Source of the DNA: Oenanthe sinensis
Lineage: Eukaryota > Streptophyta > Magnoliopsida > Apiales > Apiaceae
NCBI GenBank assembly: GCA_028671895.1
Contig: CM053813.1
Location: 39,589,501-39,653,500, forward strand
Direction: 5' to 3'
DNA length: 64,000 nucleotides
Every line of letters begins with the position of its first letter. Position 1 is the first letter of the stretch. The translations under genes and the position numbers were made by a program. Shown here in pieces: positions 24,501 to 35,900 of this stretch. A model generated the notes under the pieces. That model saw only the letters and a list, made by a program, of their open reading frames with translations. It was not told the DNA's origin and ran no database searches.

Positions 24501-25849
24501 AGGTTCTCCCTAATGGCCAAAGTTGGAGACCTCAACTGATGATACTGTGCTACTCTACGAAAATATTATCTGAAGCAAATTCTATCTCAAAGCCTCAAGT
24601 TCCATTTGACGGCCGTAAGCTGTTTGGGTACCGTGCCCGCGCACCCCCTCTCCCCTATATGTTGTCCTCCATGTTGCAGTCACGTGTGCACCCAAAGCTT
24701 TCCTCTGAACAAGGGGGTGACAATGGCGATTCTGATGTTGACTTGGCAGACCTATCAGATTCTGACCAAGAGGATGAAGATGAGTATGATCAGCTTCCAC
24801 CATTCAAGCCTCTTAAGAAATCTCAGCTTGCAAAGTTAAGCGTGGAGCAAAAAAAAGCCTACTTTGAGGAGTATGATTACCGTGTGAAGCTTCTTCAGAA
24901 GAAGCAGTGGAGAGAGGAGTTGAAAAGATTAAAAGAGATGAAGATGAAAGGAAAGGATTCTGCAATTGATCATGGTTACAGTGAAGAAGATCTTGATGCT
25001 GGTTCTGCAGCTCCGGTTTCTGTTCCGTTACCAGATATGGCCCTGCCACCTTCTTTCGATGGTGATAATCCAGCGCACAGGTATCGTTTTCTGGAACCAA
25101 CTTCACAATTTCTGGCAAGGCCGGTTCTGGACACCCATGGTTGGGATCACGACTGTGGATATGATGGGGTCAATCTTGAGCAGAGTCTAGCCATTCTCAG
25201 TCAATTTCCGGCTGTAGTGTCTGTTCAGCTGACAAAGGATAAGAAAGAGTTCACCGTCAATTTGGACTCTTCCATTGCTGCGAAACATGGGGAGAATGGA
25301 TCGACTATGGCAGGCTTTGACATTCAGAATATGGGTAAGCAACTTGCCTACATCATCAGAGGTGAAACCAAGTTTAAGAATTTCAGGAAGAACAAAACTG
25401 CCGCCGGGATATCAGTTACTTTCTTAGGGGAAAATGTTGTCACTGGGCTCAAAGTTGAGGATCAGATTTCTTTCGGAAAGCAGTATTCTTTGGTTGCCAG
25501 TGGAGGTGCAGTCCGATCTCAACACGAAAAAGCATATGGAGCTAATATCGAATTGCAGCGCAGGGAACTTGATTATCCTATTGGACAAGTGCAGTCCTCA
25601 CTTGGCCTGTCCATAATAAAGTGGAGAGGTGACTTAGCATTGGGGTTCAACAGTCTAGCGAACTTCTCTATTGGACGCAATTCCAAGGTGACTGTACGAG
25701 CTGGAATAAACAACAAGCTTAGTGGCCAGATTTCTGTACGTACAAGTAGCTCTGACCATCTTTCTCTTGCTCTTGCAAGTATTCTTCCAGTCGCAGTTAC
25801 CATTTACAAGAAACTTTACCCTGTTGGTGAGAAGTACTCAATCTATTAA
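21599..25849 (+). CDS. TOC159: Translocase of chloroplast 159-like import receptor GTPase, copy A
   Basis: 1416 aa, intronless. TOC159 is the outer-envelope receptor GTPase that recognises preprotein transit peptides and works with TOC34 and the TOC75 channel. Seen: an acidic, repetitive N-terminal A domain (about residues 1-690, rich in E, D, V and G); a GTPase G domain with P-loop GKAGVGKS at 782-789 and DTPG at 829-832; and a C-terminal membrane M domain (from roughly 1070) with the family segments DEYDQLPPFKPL, KAYFEEYDYRVKLLQKKQW, DTHGWDHDCGYDG and AKHGENGSTMAGFDIQN. It ends KYSIY. Length is close to Arabidopsis TOC159 (about 1500 aa). The long A domain and sequence favour TOC159 over TOC132/120. 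The ATG follows a telobox leader. Both copies are open, so both could be expressed. Confidence 0.96.
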   Translation: MESTTEAASNSLVSADPFTGSVETSSYLDKIVVDDTNVLDGSDDIDSISSVSDGGFVSGEEDFDAEKKSFLADPDGKVVEFKSVDVNSGDPFVDFETTSVGGEEKSCEAGVLESGKNGGGVEKSFKDVVVEGGEGLSGNFGDVVTEGGLGGDEVSEFSEGMGSGVEENKLEGEEVLEVKKIEGVSEVVEKHVVESSESEQVGDVVVESGDGVEEVTHEGDTVVETINVDLLAPGVAVVGEIEGNGTADKSMSLNAESDQVRGGTVEEGSGEIIVVSTDSKILSLANESDKLVVGTVEESSVQNIITPSESELSKSDGAKLTQDGDSFAEDIHVNSAVSGVPVVGIETEEVDGIMSSNIGADQVHGKTVSAVQNVNFVHPSANIVEPNNFADVKTTLEGDSVIENIQVDMSEPGVAVVDKIEKNGQADDYVGKNQDNEKKSVTQVEGDSEATAKLENHVEGVEVVSTQNLVGADGFEAVVDAPHPESSIPNNAEEHKRNGDFRASVQDEIRENGASEKSFANDSAESIPLQNKELEVNDEINFGKNEASEDDLEGPGSEGDSDDMIFGSSEAAKQFIEELERGSEGNSNSGAESSHDNAQRIDGQIVTDSEEEDTDEEGEGKELFDSAALTALLKAATGAGSDGGNITISSQDVSRIFSIERPVGLGSSMQSLRPAPRSNQFNFFNPSSFAGGEESESNLSDEEKEKLEKLQSIRVKFLRLAQRLGMSSDDSIVSRVLYRLALDAGRQSGQIFNIDSAKQRALQLEEDEKEDLDFALNILVLGKAGVGKSATINAIFGEEKARVDAFQPATTTVKEITGVVDGVKIRVFDTPGLKSSVVEQSFNRSILSSVKKFTKKNPVDIVLYVDRLDAQTRDLNDIPLLRTITSSLGPPIWRSVIVTLTHAASAPPEGPSGSPLSYDTFVTQRYHVLQQSIGQATNDLRILSPSLMNPVCLVENHGSCRRNREGQKVLPNGQSWRPQLMILCYSTKILSEANSISKPQVPFDGRKLFGYRARAPPLPYMLSSMLQSRVHPKLSSEQGGDNGDSDVDLADLSDSDQEDEDEYDQLPPFKPLKKSQLAKLSVEQKKAYFEEYDYRVKLLQKKQWREELKRLKEMKMKGKDSAIDHGYSEEDLDAGSAAPVSVPLPDMALPPSFDGDNPAHRYRFLEPTSQFLARPVLDTHGWDHDCGYDGVNLEQSLAILSQFPAVVSVQLTKDKKEFTVNLDSSIAAKHGENGSTMAGFDIQNMGKQLAYIIRGETKFKNFRKNKTAAGISVTFLGENVVTGLKVEDQISFGKQYSLVASGGAVRSQHEKAYGANIELQRRELDYPIGQVQSSLGLSIIKWRGDLALGFNSLANFSIGRNSKVTVRAGINNKLSGQISVRTSSSDHLSLALASILPVAVTIYKKLYPVGEKYSIY

Positions 25850-27467
25850 TTCTTGTCTTATTCTGTTGAGCAACTTTTGGTTCAATGAGGATTGCTCCGG
25901 AAAGTAGATGTTAGCATTTTGCATGAGTACTGCGTTTTTTTACCAATTCAGAACTGCTTCACATTATCAAGATTATGTTAATTTCCTTTGCAATTAATTT
26001 TCTTAACTATAGAATAAGAAATGGAAAACGAACTTGCCATCCTCCTTGTGTCAGCAATATATTTGTTAAACATTGGGTGCATTGCTTTTTTCATTACATT
26101 TATGTTTTTTTAATTAATTACTGATTCGTTATCTTAGTGCTAGCTTCCTGTTTCCATTTTGTTTCATGATATAAATAATTGGTAGACTAATGACCAAATT
26201 GTTAATGTTAATGCTCAAGTTATCCCATTAAGTAATATCAATTATCTTTTTGTTTATTTCCTCAGGGTTAATAATACCTCAGGGGAGATGGGATTAATAG
26301 TCCCTTCAGGAAAAACGAAAAAGTTGAGAAAATTAATCGTTGGAACTGTTTTAATCAATTAAGTGATGCAATGAGTGCTAAATGAAAGTAGTTTAGATAA
26401 TTTTCATATCATATACAAACATAACTTTGATATAACCAAGCTGCCCTAAACATATTATTTCAGCAGTCCAAGGATATACAAGAATTCAATGTATAGAATG
26501 TGAGTTACCTTGTACGTGTATAAATTTGTAGCGCACAACTAACAAGAGGCATTGATAATTATATAGATTCATGGTGTTCACATTTAATTATTGGATGTGA
26601 GTTATGGCAGATCATTAAATTGGGGTTTGAAAATGATTAGTATTTAAACTGTGTTGCTATTTCTGTCTGCTGGAATTAATAGAGAAACACTTCTTTACTG
26701 TTCATGATAGTGAAGTTCCGAATTTTAAGTTATAGGCCATATTAGGATGTCAGAGGTTTGAGAAAAAATTAGAGGTTTGACTAGATAATCCTATAGTATT
26801 AGTGTTTGGTAATTAGCGGTTTGGATTCAATAATTTAATTTTGAAAAAACTACTTGAAGGAGTTTTTTCAATTAGATGATTGTCATGTATCCACTTAAAA
26901 TACAAACAACTAATTCAAAAACTATTTACCAAACAGTTTTATTCAAAACTGTTAATTCAATCCGCTAGTTAAAACAACTAATTATTCAATCAGTTAGTCA
27001 AAAATCGAAATAACTAATTCAACCCGCTAATAGCGGTTCTAGCCGTTAATTGCCAAACAGGGCCATAAATTTCAGCTTCTTCATACAAATTGGTATAAAA
27101 TCACTTAATACTGGAACTTGAATCTTACTATAGTTTTTTTACCAAATTTATTGCTACTGAGACTATATGGACTTTTACAAAACTTATTGCTACTGAGACT
27201 GGTGGGACTATCCCTTGTGTTACATAATACTATAAACTAGCGTCTAGCTTGTTGTTCAGTCTTGTGTAGTAGCTTAGTTTGGCTGCTAAGCAAAGTGTTT
27301 ATCAACTAAGAATTAAGTAGGTTTTTACTGTGGATAGAACCTGTCAGGCTGGTTTTACTGTGGATAGAAAATTTAACTGTCAGAGTAGGTGTTTCGTTCA
27401 TGGCAAATTTGGAACTTACGACAAAGTAATAGAGTAGCTATGTGGTTGCAATTCTGTCGACGATAAT
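25850..27467. other. 3' flank of TOC159 copy A, with a MITE-like segment
   Basis: 3' UTR and intergenic DNA with no further gene. It includes the inverted-repeat element listed at 26802-27060. The stretch looks identical to 37300-38917 in copy B. Confidence 0.7.
26802..27060. mobile_element. MITE-like element (hAT- or Harbinger-type ends), copy A
   Basis: Left GTGTTTGGTAATTAGCGG and right end, read in reverse, CTGTTTGGCAATTAACGG form imperfect terminal inverted repeats around an AT-rich core. No coding capacity. It predates the duplication, because the same element is at 38252-38510. Confidence 0.6.
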
Positions 27468-27720
27468 TGTTAATATACAGTCACCAAGTGAGGAAAGTCA
27501 ACAAGCGAGCAAGTCAACTAATATCATCAAGGCGGGAAAATTTGTTACAGATGAGGTGGAGAGTTAAGTACAGCTGGCTAGTATATATAGCAGTAATCAT
27601 GTCTTGGAGATTAAGAGATTCATTTCAGTTTGTAAACACAATATGTAGATACAGAGCAAGTTGTATGTATAGATTGAGTTCATCATCTTCATCTTATGCT
27701 TATTTCTCTGCAAATTATCA
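27468..27720 (+). mobile_element. Copia-type 5' LTR, copy A
   Basis: About 253 bp starting TGTTAATATACAG and ending ATCA, directly followed by a tRNA-Met primer-binding site. A TATA-like TATATATAG lies inside. The 3' end is set by the primer-binding site; the 5' end is chosen from the TG start and is less sure. Confidence 0.65.
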
Positions 27721-27732
27721 TGGTATCAGAGC
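27721..27732 (+). other. Retrotransposon primer-binding site (initiator tRNA-Met), copy A
   Basis: TGGTATCAGAGC, the usual primer-binding site of plant Copia and Gypsy elements, immediately after the LTR end. Confidence 0.85.
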
Positions 27733-27929
27733 AATTTCACGCATTTTTTCCGCATTAACCCCATCAATCACACTACATCTCTGCGTTTATCACTGATTCA
27801 CACCTCAATTTAGGGTTTCCTATTGAATTTGTTTGATTTCGGCATCATCTCCCTCGCTCACATATCGTCTTTATCGGTTAATCGATTGTTCAATTGATTC
27901 TACTTAAACGTCATCTTTGTGGTGCATCG

Positions 27930-28569
27930 ATGGCGATTTCTTACTCTGCTGCTACATCGGGATCTAGTCTCGCAACTATCATTGATTGCAATCATCCATA
28001 TTTCTTAACATCTTCTGTTCATCCAGGTATGGTTCTTGTGACTGTTACTTTTCTGATCACAATTACAATCAATGGAGTCGATGGATGAAGATTGCTTTAT
28101 CATCCAAGTTAAAGTTAGGGTTTGTGGATGGTACAAGTCCTAAACCCTCTCCTACATCTAATATGTTGCTTTACTGGAATCGTTGTAACGATATTGTCAT
28201 CTCCTGGATTTTGAACACTGTTAGTCCTGAAATTCGTCAAAGTATTATGTATATGGAATCTGCACATGATATTTGGAATAACCGTGCCACTAGATTTTCT
28301 CACACAAATGTGCCTAAATTGTTTAATTTGCGTAAAGAGATTGCTTATCTTAGTCAGGGTTCGTTGTCCATCTCTGCTTATTTCACCAAGTTTCGATCAT
28401 TGAATGATGAACTTGAAGCTCTTTCTGATTTGCCCAAGTGTGTGTACTGTGTACTTGCGGGATTAATAGCAAGCTTCTCAATTACACTAAGACTATCCTG
28501 TTATCGCAATTTCTGATGGGCTTGAATGAGCAATTTACTGTTATCCGAGGTCATATTCTTATGGTTTGA
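27930..28569 (+). pseudogene. Copia gag fragment, frameshifted
   Basis: Starts at ATG 27930 (MAISYSAAT) and shows plant Copia gag features (retrotran_gag type): HPGMVLVTVTF, KLKLGFVDGT, WNRCNDIVISWILN, LSQGSLSISAYFTKF and, in a third frame, LLSQFLMGLNEQFTVIRGHI. The reading moves between frames near 28,050 and near 28,445, so there are at least two frameshifts. No protease, integrase or reverse transcriptase follows, so the element is truncated. Only copy A of the duplication keeps this part. Confidence 0.85.
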
Positions 28570-29086
28570 GAAGATTTAAGTATGAACAATAATAATTGGA
28601 ATAAATATTTGAACAAACACAAAATATTTAAAAAAAAATACCATCAGTGTATATTTTTGCTTAAATATCCTAGGTTAATAAAATCTAACTGCGTTTACAA
28701 AATAAGAAATAAAATCAAAGTGCTCTAAGGCTGAATAGTTGATTCAGAAATATGTTCTAACTCTATTTTTTTATTATATCTCTAACAATAATACTACTAT
28801 TGTTTATATAACACAAAAGTGTTTATAATCTCAAGAATAGTAAAACAAAAATTACCTATTCTAGAAATTTTACTAAACTTTCTTTCCTATCTGTTTATTT
28901 CTATTTTGAAAAATATCTTCATCCTAGGAAAGACAGTTTCAATCTGAGTTTTCACAGTCTCCATAAGTATGCTTTAGTCTGAAGATTCCTGACATTTTGT
29001 CTTGTAATGCAGTTTCTATCAATTGATAATTTATTATTAAACATATCAATTAATTCTTCCTTGTATCCATCAACTGATATTCTTTT
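28570..29086. other. Junction spacer between duplication copies A and B
   Basis: AT-rich, no gene seen. The last 100 bp hold ATCAATTGAT-like words (TATCAATTGATAA, ATATCAATTAATT, CATCAACTGATAT), the same type of motif that is dense right of copy B at 39,345-39,660. Confidence 0.5.
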
Positions 29087-32000
29087 TCTTCATTGTTTCC
29101 GTCTGATGAAAGGCACGGTGGGATAAAAATGTGAACAAAGGAAAATAGAGGAAAGGCTGCTAATTAGGATGGAGGATAAAAAGGAATATATATTAGTAAT
29201 ATGATTATGTTAGTAAGAATTACACATAATAGTTGGGGCACAGCTTATTTAGAAATTATGAAACATTATTGACTGCAGTAACTAATAATCATAAAAGCAC
29301 ATTTCATAATCGTAAGAATATCGTTTGTTCTCTAAGGTTTACCGGCTTGTATACTAGTGTAGAAAGTTATGTACGAAAGCGTCTATTTTTATCAAAAAAG
29401 AAAATTAAAAAAGTAATTTATACAAATAACTCTTTTTAACCTTAAAGTACGCTGAGAAACTCAAATTGATACTTTTTTTTAAATGGAGTAAATTTTTGGT
29501 CCATTTTTTCTATGTATTACTTTAATGATTTTATTTTTTTTAAATGTGACTGCAATACAAATATATTACAAAAAATAAACCCTACTATATGTAAAGAAAT
29601 CGTTATTGCACAGATTTATTTACGCAAGTATATAATATATTTGAGTGTGTACAGGTTGACTGAAGGTTGAAGGCTTGCTCAAAGGCTTTTGTTGTTCTGT
29701 TAATCTCACTGAGTTTGATTCTTCTGCACTTAAACATTATCTCAAAACAGAAAAAAAATTATTAAACTTTTATCAATTTTCTTTCCAAACTTTACTACCC
29801 GATTTTATACCAACTCCAAACCTATTTTCAATATTCTGAATACTTCAAACTAAAATTTTTATGAATAGAGCATTTCCAATCTCCAACGCGAGGTAAAATG
29901 AATAGCTAAAATATAATAAAATAATAGTTTGTTAAATTATAAATAATCAAAAAAGTATTTTATTCCAACCACATTAGTTATAATCGTTATCTATTTGAAA
30001 AATAATATTTTATTATTATGATTATGTGAGAGAGATGAGATGGGTATACAATAAGTTTAAAATATTAATAAAAATTTGGAGGGAGATGAGGCGGAGAACT
30101 TAAAGGATGAGAAATTGATCAACAGAGAATATCTATAATTATAATTAACATGCGTACTTTCTTGGAGTCATTTAATTTTTTAAAAAAATAAGTAAACTGA
30201 TTGTTTTTTACTAACACACAGTATTGTAAAAAAACGTGAATCGGACATAGTCGGTAAATGCACGAAAAATGAATTAATCAAATAAATCGGAGATTAATCG
30301 GAATGATTAATTGAATAATCGGAAAATTAATTACTGATATTTAGAACAATGCCATCACGTAGATAATATACCTAACAGATTTTTATGAATAGAAATGATC
30401 TAAATGAGTATTATCGATAAATTTTGAAACTCTTCTAAACATATTTGTCCCGATTTCATATCAAACTCATTTTCACTGAATACTTTAAACCAAATCTCAT
30501 TTTTATATATATAGAAAGTGAGTATGTCAAATAAATTTAGGGAAATTATTAATGATATTCTTCCGTTTTTTTACCTTTTCAAATAGTATTATTTCATATT
30601 TTAGATTTACGAGTGGTACCCTGAAATATGTGATTACATTAAATATGTCATTCCGTTAATTAAATTGTTAACCAGACATTAATTTTATCAAATTTATAGA
30701 AAAAAATATCGGTAATATACTTCTCTCTTTAGCTTCTTTCTAGTAGTGTCATTTTGTTGAGTAATATAAGTGTTGCAGAATGGGGTTGAATGCAACTTGA
30801 TTAATTATAACAGTTTCTTGCTAACAACAAACAAGATTTATAATTAACAAGATTAATATGCAAACAATCAAAACAGATAAAGAAGACAGTGTTTTTTAAA
30901 CTTTCAAAAATAATTTTATTATTTTTGGTTTGCTACAACTGACTGCAAATGGATTACAGCTTTAATAAAAACAATAACAATGAATTTGCTAATATTTCTA
31001 TAGTTGAGAGAAAATCTAGCTCAGTTGAATAAGAAAAAAGTACTTGTGAGATATGTGTATTTATACTGAAACACATATCACATTTACATGTGTACTTTTC
31101 ATTGATCATAGAACAAAACTTGAAATAAAAATTGTGTTTTTCTCGTTCAACCTTTTCTTCATTCCATTTGTAGATAAAGGGATATGCAGAGATCTTTGAC
31201 TCCTTGAGTACGTTTTATCTTTTACTTGTCTTCTCCTAAATTGCAGTAGTAGACTTGACAAACTAGATAGACCTGTCCAAATCATTCATTGTGTTTTCAC
31301 TATCTTAGTCTGTTACTTGGAACAGACTATCAACTTTACTATAAATTTACTATCAACTTTTAGCTCCTTTATGGTGAAAGTATTTTCGGCTCCGCATATT
31401 TTGCTGTCAAGTTTTGATGGTCTACTAAAACACACTGTCTCCAAAGCTGATGTCAACTATTCCGCCAATGTTGCTGTCAGTAAAATTTGTTGTCTTCAAT
31501 TCTTCATTCTCCGCCAAGTTTACTGTCGATTGAATAGTTGTTGTCGCATGTTCCATTGTGCTGTCACTTGAATATGTTGCTATAGGCTTGAGTGTTGAAT
31601 GTTACTGTCGTGGATTTGAATCAGACTCTGCATGAACACTTTGTGAACTTCTAATTCATGAATCAAGTTATTACATTTGTACAAGACAGAAACTATTAAA
31701 CTTACTGTCACCTATTTGGCTTTGTTAAACATACTGTTTCAAGTGACTATCTAAACATACTGTCAATATACATATGACAGTACATTTTACTTAGGTTATT
31801 ATAAATTAAGACCAAGTAATTTTTAGTTGATTATATTGTTAACACCATAATTCCTAACACATTTCATATTTTTGACTTACGAGCGATACTCTTAATATTT
31901 TACAGTAGTTTTTATTGATTTATTATTTTTTATGAATTATTTTGATCATTCTTTTTTTAAAGGTATGAGACTATTATAATTGTGAAAAGTTAAGCGAATT

Positions 32001-32280
32001 TTATTATCCGGATTATTTTTATATTATTTTAATGTTTGATTAATATTTTAATTAATAGAATAACATATTTATGAAAATCATATATTTTAAGAGTGTTACT
32101 CGTAAATTAAAAATATAAAAGTGCATCATTAAAAAAACCAAAAACATAAAAATAGCATCGATAACAACCCATATATTTTTTTTAAAAAACCAACAATTTG
32201 AAAAGTGAGTGATCGCAATTTTTTATTATTATTTACTTTGGAACATGATGGCAGTTTTGTTGTGTGTTAAAACAAATATT

Positions 32281-32487
32281 GGGGGTGTTTGGTTTAGTTT
32301 ATAAGTAATAAGTTACTATTTTTTTTAAAGTATTTTCATATTTTTTTTGAAAATTAATATTTATTTTAGAAATTTAAGACCAAATCTTGTTTTCAAATTT
32401 GAAAATAAGTTACTTATTTTCAGAAAAAGTACATATATACCAACTTTTCCGGCTTATAAGCTGCCTATAAATTTAGACAAACGGGGC
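32281..32487. mobile_element. MITE-like insertion unique to copy B
   Basis: About 207 bp from GGGGGTGTTTGG to ACAAACGGGGC. The ends are imperfect inverted repeats (GTTTGGTTTAGTTTATAAG against GTTTGTCTAAATTTATAGG). The equivalent point in copy A (about 21,120) reads straight through, so it inserted after the duplication or was lost cleanly from A. The target duplication is not clear. Confidence 0.7.
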
Positions 32488-32977
32488 AATTGTATTTTGT
32501 TATGTTGATTTTTATTTACATCTTATATTAGTATAGATACACAATTTTTTTACGTAACGTATACGCACCATGTTCTCTTTTTTTTCAAGTAACGTAAAAC
32601 ATGATAAAAATGTAATTTGAGCCTCGCTATAACAAAAAAATCTTTATATTAATAATTTTCTTATGTTATTATATGTAAAATAAAATAAATAAAAGGCAAA
32701 GTAAATATTTGCAGGAAAAAAAACAGTAAAAAGGAAACAAATAAAAGTCCAAAAATTATGGATGAGAAATAAGTGGAAGTAAAATCAAGAATGAAACATA
32801 TATACATACAAACAAATATATACATACAAACAAGATAGTTAGATACAATTCCAATCTCTTTATACGTTATCACTAAAATTATCTTGTTATTAACGACACA
32901 CAATAAAAATAAAAACCCAGAGCCCAATTTATTGGCTCTGGTAAAAACCTTATCAGTTTTCTCTTGCTAAAGCCCTC

Positions 32978-32986
32978 AAAACCCTA
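32978..32986 (+). promoter_or_regulatory. Telobox-like motif in the TOC159 copy B leader
   Basis: AAACCCTAA shortly before the ATG at 32992. It matches the copy A leader except for one base deleted between the motif and the ATG. Confidence 0.5.
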
Positions 32987-32991
32987 ATTCA

Positions 32992-35900
32992 ATGGAGTCA
33001 ACTACTGAAGCTGCTTCAAATTCATTGGGTTCTGCTGACCCATTTACAGGTTCTGTTGAAACTTCTTCTTATTTGGATAAAATTGTTGTTGATGATACTA
33101 ATGTTTTGGATGGTAGTGATGATATTGATAGTATTAGTAGTGTGAGTGATGGTGGTTTTGTTAGTGGTGAGGAGGATTTTGATGTGGAAAAGAAGAGTTT
33201 TTTAGCTGACCCAGATGGTAAAGTTGTTGAATTTAAGTCTGTTGATGTGAATTCTGGTGACCCTTTTGTGGATTTTGAAACAACAAGTGTAGGTGGTGAG
33301 GAAAAGAGTTGTGAAGCTGGGGTTTTGGAGAGTGGGAAAAATGGTGGTGGTGTCGAAAAAAGTTTTAAGGATGTTGTTGTGGAGGGGTGTTCGGGGAATG
33401 GTGATGTTGTCGAAAAAAGTTTTAAGGATGTGGTTGTGGAGGGAGGGGAGGGGCTTTCGGGGAATTTTGGTGATGTTGTGACGGAAGGGGGTTTGAGGGG
33501 AGATGAGGTGAGTGAGTTTTCTGAAGGGATGGGGTCTGGGGTAGAGGAGAATAAGTTGGAGGGTGAGGAAGTGTTGGAGGTGAAGAAAATTGAGAGTGTT
33601 AGCGAAGTGGTTGAGAAACATGTTGTTGAAAGCAGTGAGAGTGAGCAAGTAGGTGATGTGGTTGTGGAATCAGGGGATGGTGTTGAGGAGGTTACACACG
33701 AAGGAGACACTGTTGTGGAGACTATAAATGTTGACTTGTTGGTGCCTGGTGTTGCTGTTGTTGGGGAAATAGAAGGGAATGGGACAGCTGATAAAAGTAT
33801 GAGTTTGAATGCTGAGTCTGATCAAGTACGCGGTGGGACTGTTGAGGAGGGTTCAGGTGAAATTATCGTCATTTCCACAGATTCTAAAATTTTGAGCTTG
33901 GCTAATGAATCTGATAAATTGGTTGTTGGGACTGTTGAGGAGAGTTCAGTTCAGAATATCATCACTCCTTCAGAGTCTGAGTTATCTAAATCGGATGGTG
34001 CAAAATTAACTCAGGATGGAGACTCTTTTGCGGAAGATATACACGTGAATTCAGCTGTGTCTGGAGTGCCAGTTGTTGGGATAGAAACAGAGGAAGTGGA
34101 TGGGATTATGAGCTCTAATATTGGTGCTGATCAAGTACATGGTAAGACTGTTTCTGCTGTTCAAAATGTTAATTTTGTCCACCCGAGTGCTAATATTGTT
34201 GAACCAAATAATTTTGCAGATGTTAAAACTACCCTTGAAGGAGACTCTGTTATAGAAAATATACAGGTGGATATGTCAGAACCTGGGGTGGCTGTTGTTG
34301 ATAAAATAGAGAAAAATGGTCAAGCTGATGACTATGTTGGAAAAAATCAAGATAATGAGAAGAAGTCCGTAACTCAGGTTGAGGGAGATTCTGAAGCCAC
34401 TGCCAAATTAGAGAACCACGTTGAAGGAGTAGAAGTTGTTTCTACCCAGAATTTAGTTGGTGCTGACAGGTTTGAAGCTGTCGTTGACGCTCCACATCCT
34501 GAAAGTAGTATTCCAAACAATGCAGAAGAACATAAACGAAATGGTGATTTTAGAGCAAGTGTTCAGGATGAGATACGAGAAAATGGGGCCTCTGAAAAAT
34601 CCTTTGCAAATGATTCTGCTGAATCAATTCCACTTCAAAACAAAGAACTTGAGGTCAATGATGAAATAAAATTTGGCAAGAATGAAGCAAGTGAGGATGA
34701 CTTGGAAGGCCCAGGATCTGAAGGGGACTCTGATGATATTATTTTTGGAAGTTCTGAAGCTGCAAAGCAATTTATTGAGGAGTTGGAGCGTGGATCAGAA
34801 GGAAATTCCAACTCTGGTGCAGAAAGTTCTCATGATAATGCACAGAGAATTGATGGGCAAATTGTGACAGATTCCGAAGAAGAGGACACTGATGAAGAAG
34901 GAGAGGGTAAGGAGTTGTTTGATTCAGCGGCATTAACTGCTCTTTTGAAAGCAGCAACAGGTGCAGGATCAGATGGTGGCAATATAACTATTTCCTCTCA
35001 AGATGTTTCTAGGATTTTCTCAATTGAGCGACCTGTTGGTTTAGGATCCTCAATGCAATCCTTAAGGCCTGCGCCCCGATCAAATCAGTTTAATTTTTTT
35101 AATCCTTCAAGTTTTGCTGGTGGTGAAGAATCTGAGAGCAACTTGAGTGATGAGGAGAAGGAAAAGCTAGAGAAGTTACAGTCGATCAGGGTTAAATTCT
35201 TGAGACTTGCTCAGAGATTAGGGATGTCTTCAGATGATTCAATTGTATCCCGGGTTTTGTACAGGCTGGCGCTTGATGCAGGGAGGCAAAGTGGTCAGAT
35301 TTTTAACATTGATAGTGCAAAGCAGAGAGCTTTGCAGCTTGAAGAAGATGAGAAAGAAGATTTGGACTTCGCTCTGAATATACTAGTGCTTGGAAAGGCT
35401 GGAGTTGGAAAGAGTGCAACCATAAATGCAATTTTCGGTGAAGAAAAAGCTCGGGTTGATGCATTTCAGCCTGCCACAACTACTGTCAAAGAAATCACAG
35501 GTGTAGTTGATGGGGTTAAGATTCGGGTCTTTGACACACCTGGCCTCAAGTCTTCAGTAGTGGAGCAGTCTTTCAACCGAAGCATCTTGTCTTCTGTCAA
35601 GAAGTTTACCAAAAAAAACCCTGTTGATATTGTCTTGTATGTGGATCGTCTGGATGCCCAAACTCGTGATCTTAATGATATACCCCTATTGCGTACAATT
35701 ACCAGTTCACTTGGACCTCCTATATGGCGTAGTGTCATAGTAACTCTGACGCATGCTGCTTCTGCACCTCCAGAAGGACCATCTGGTTCTCCTTTGAGTT
35801 ATGATACGTTTGTTACCCAACGGTATCATGTTTTGCAGCAGTCTATAGGGCAAGCTACTAACGATCTACGCATATTGAGCCCGAGCCTAATGAATCCGGT

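Larger units (their letters stand above)
17925..27882. repeat. Segmental duplication, copy A (contains TOC159 copy A)
   Basis: Direct repeat of 29087-39332. Similarity starts just before TTGTTTCCGTCTGATGAAAG (17931) and runs through the 5' flank, the TOC159-like gene, its 3' flank and a Copia LTR plus leader, ending at GGTTAATC near 27882. The 5' ~5.4 kb differs from copy B by scattered substitutions and indels; from about 23,291 to 27,840 the copies look identical by eye at a constant offset of 11,450 bp. The left breakpoint lies about 20 bp from the right end of the fold-back element. Confidence 0.95.
29087..32991. other. 5' flank of TOC159 copy B; no gene seen
   Basis: Counterpart of 17925-21598 with scattered substitutions and indels. 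Contains the copy-B-only MITE-like insertion at 32281-32487 and the telobox at 32978-32986. No coding family is visible. Confidence 0.5.

Noticed and set aside
27467..27796. 109-aa ORF present in both duplication copies
   Set aside because: It runs across the Copia LTR and primer-binding site, so it is not a gene.
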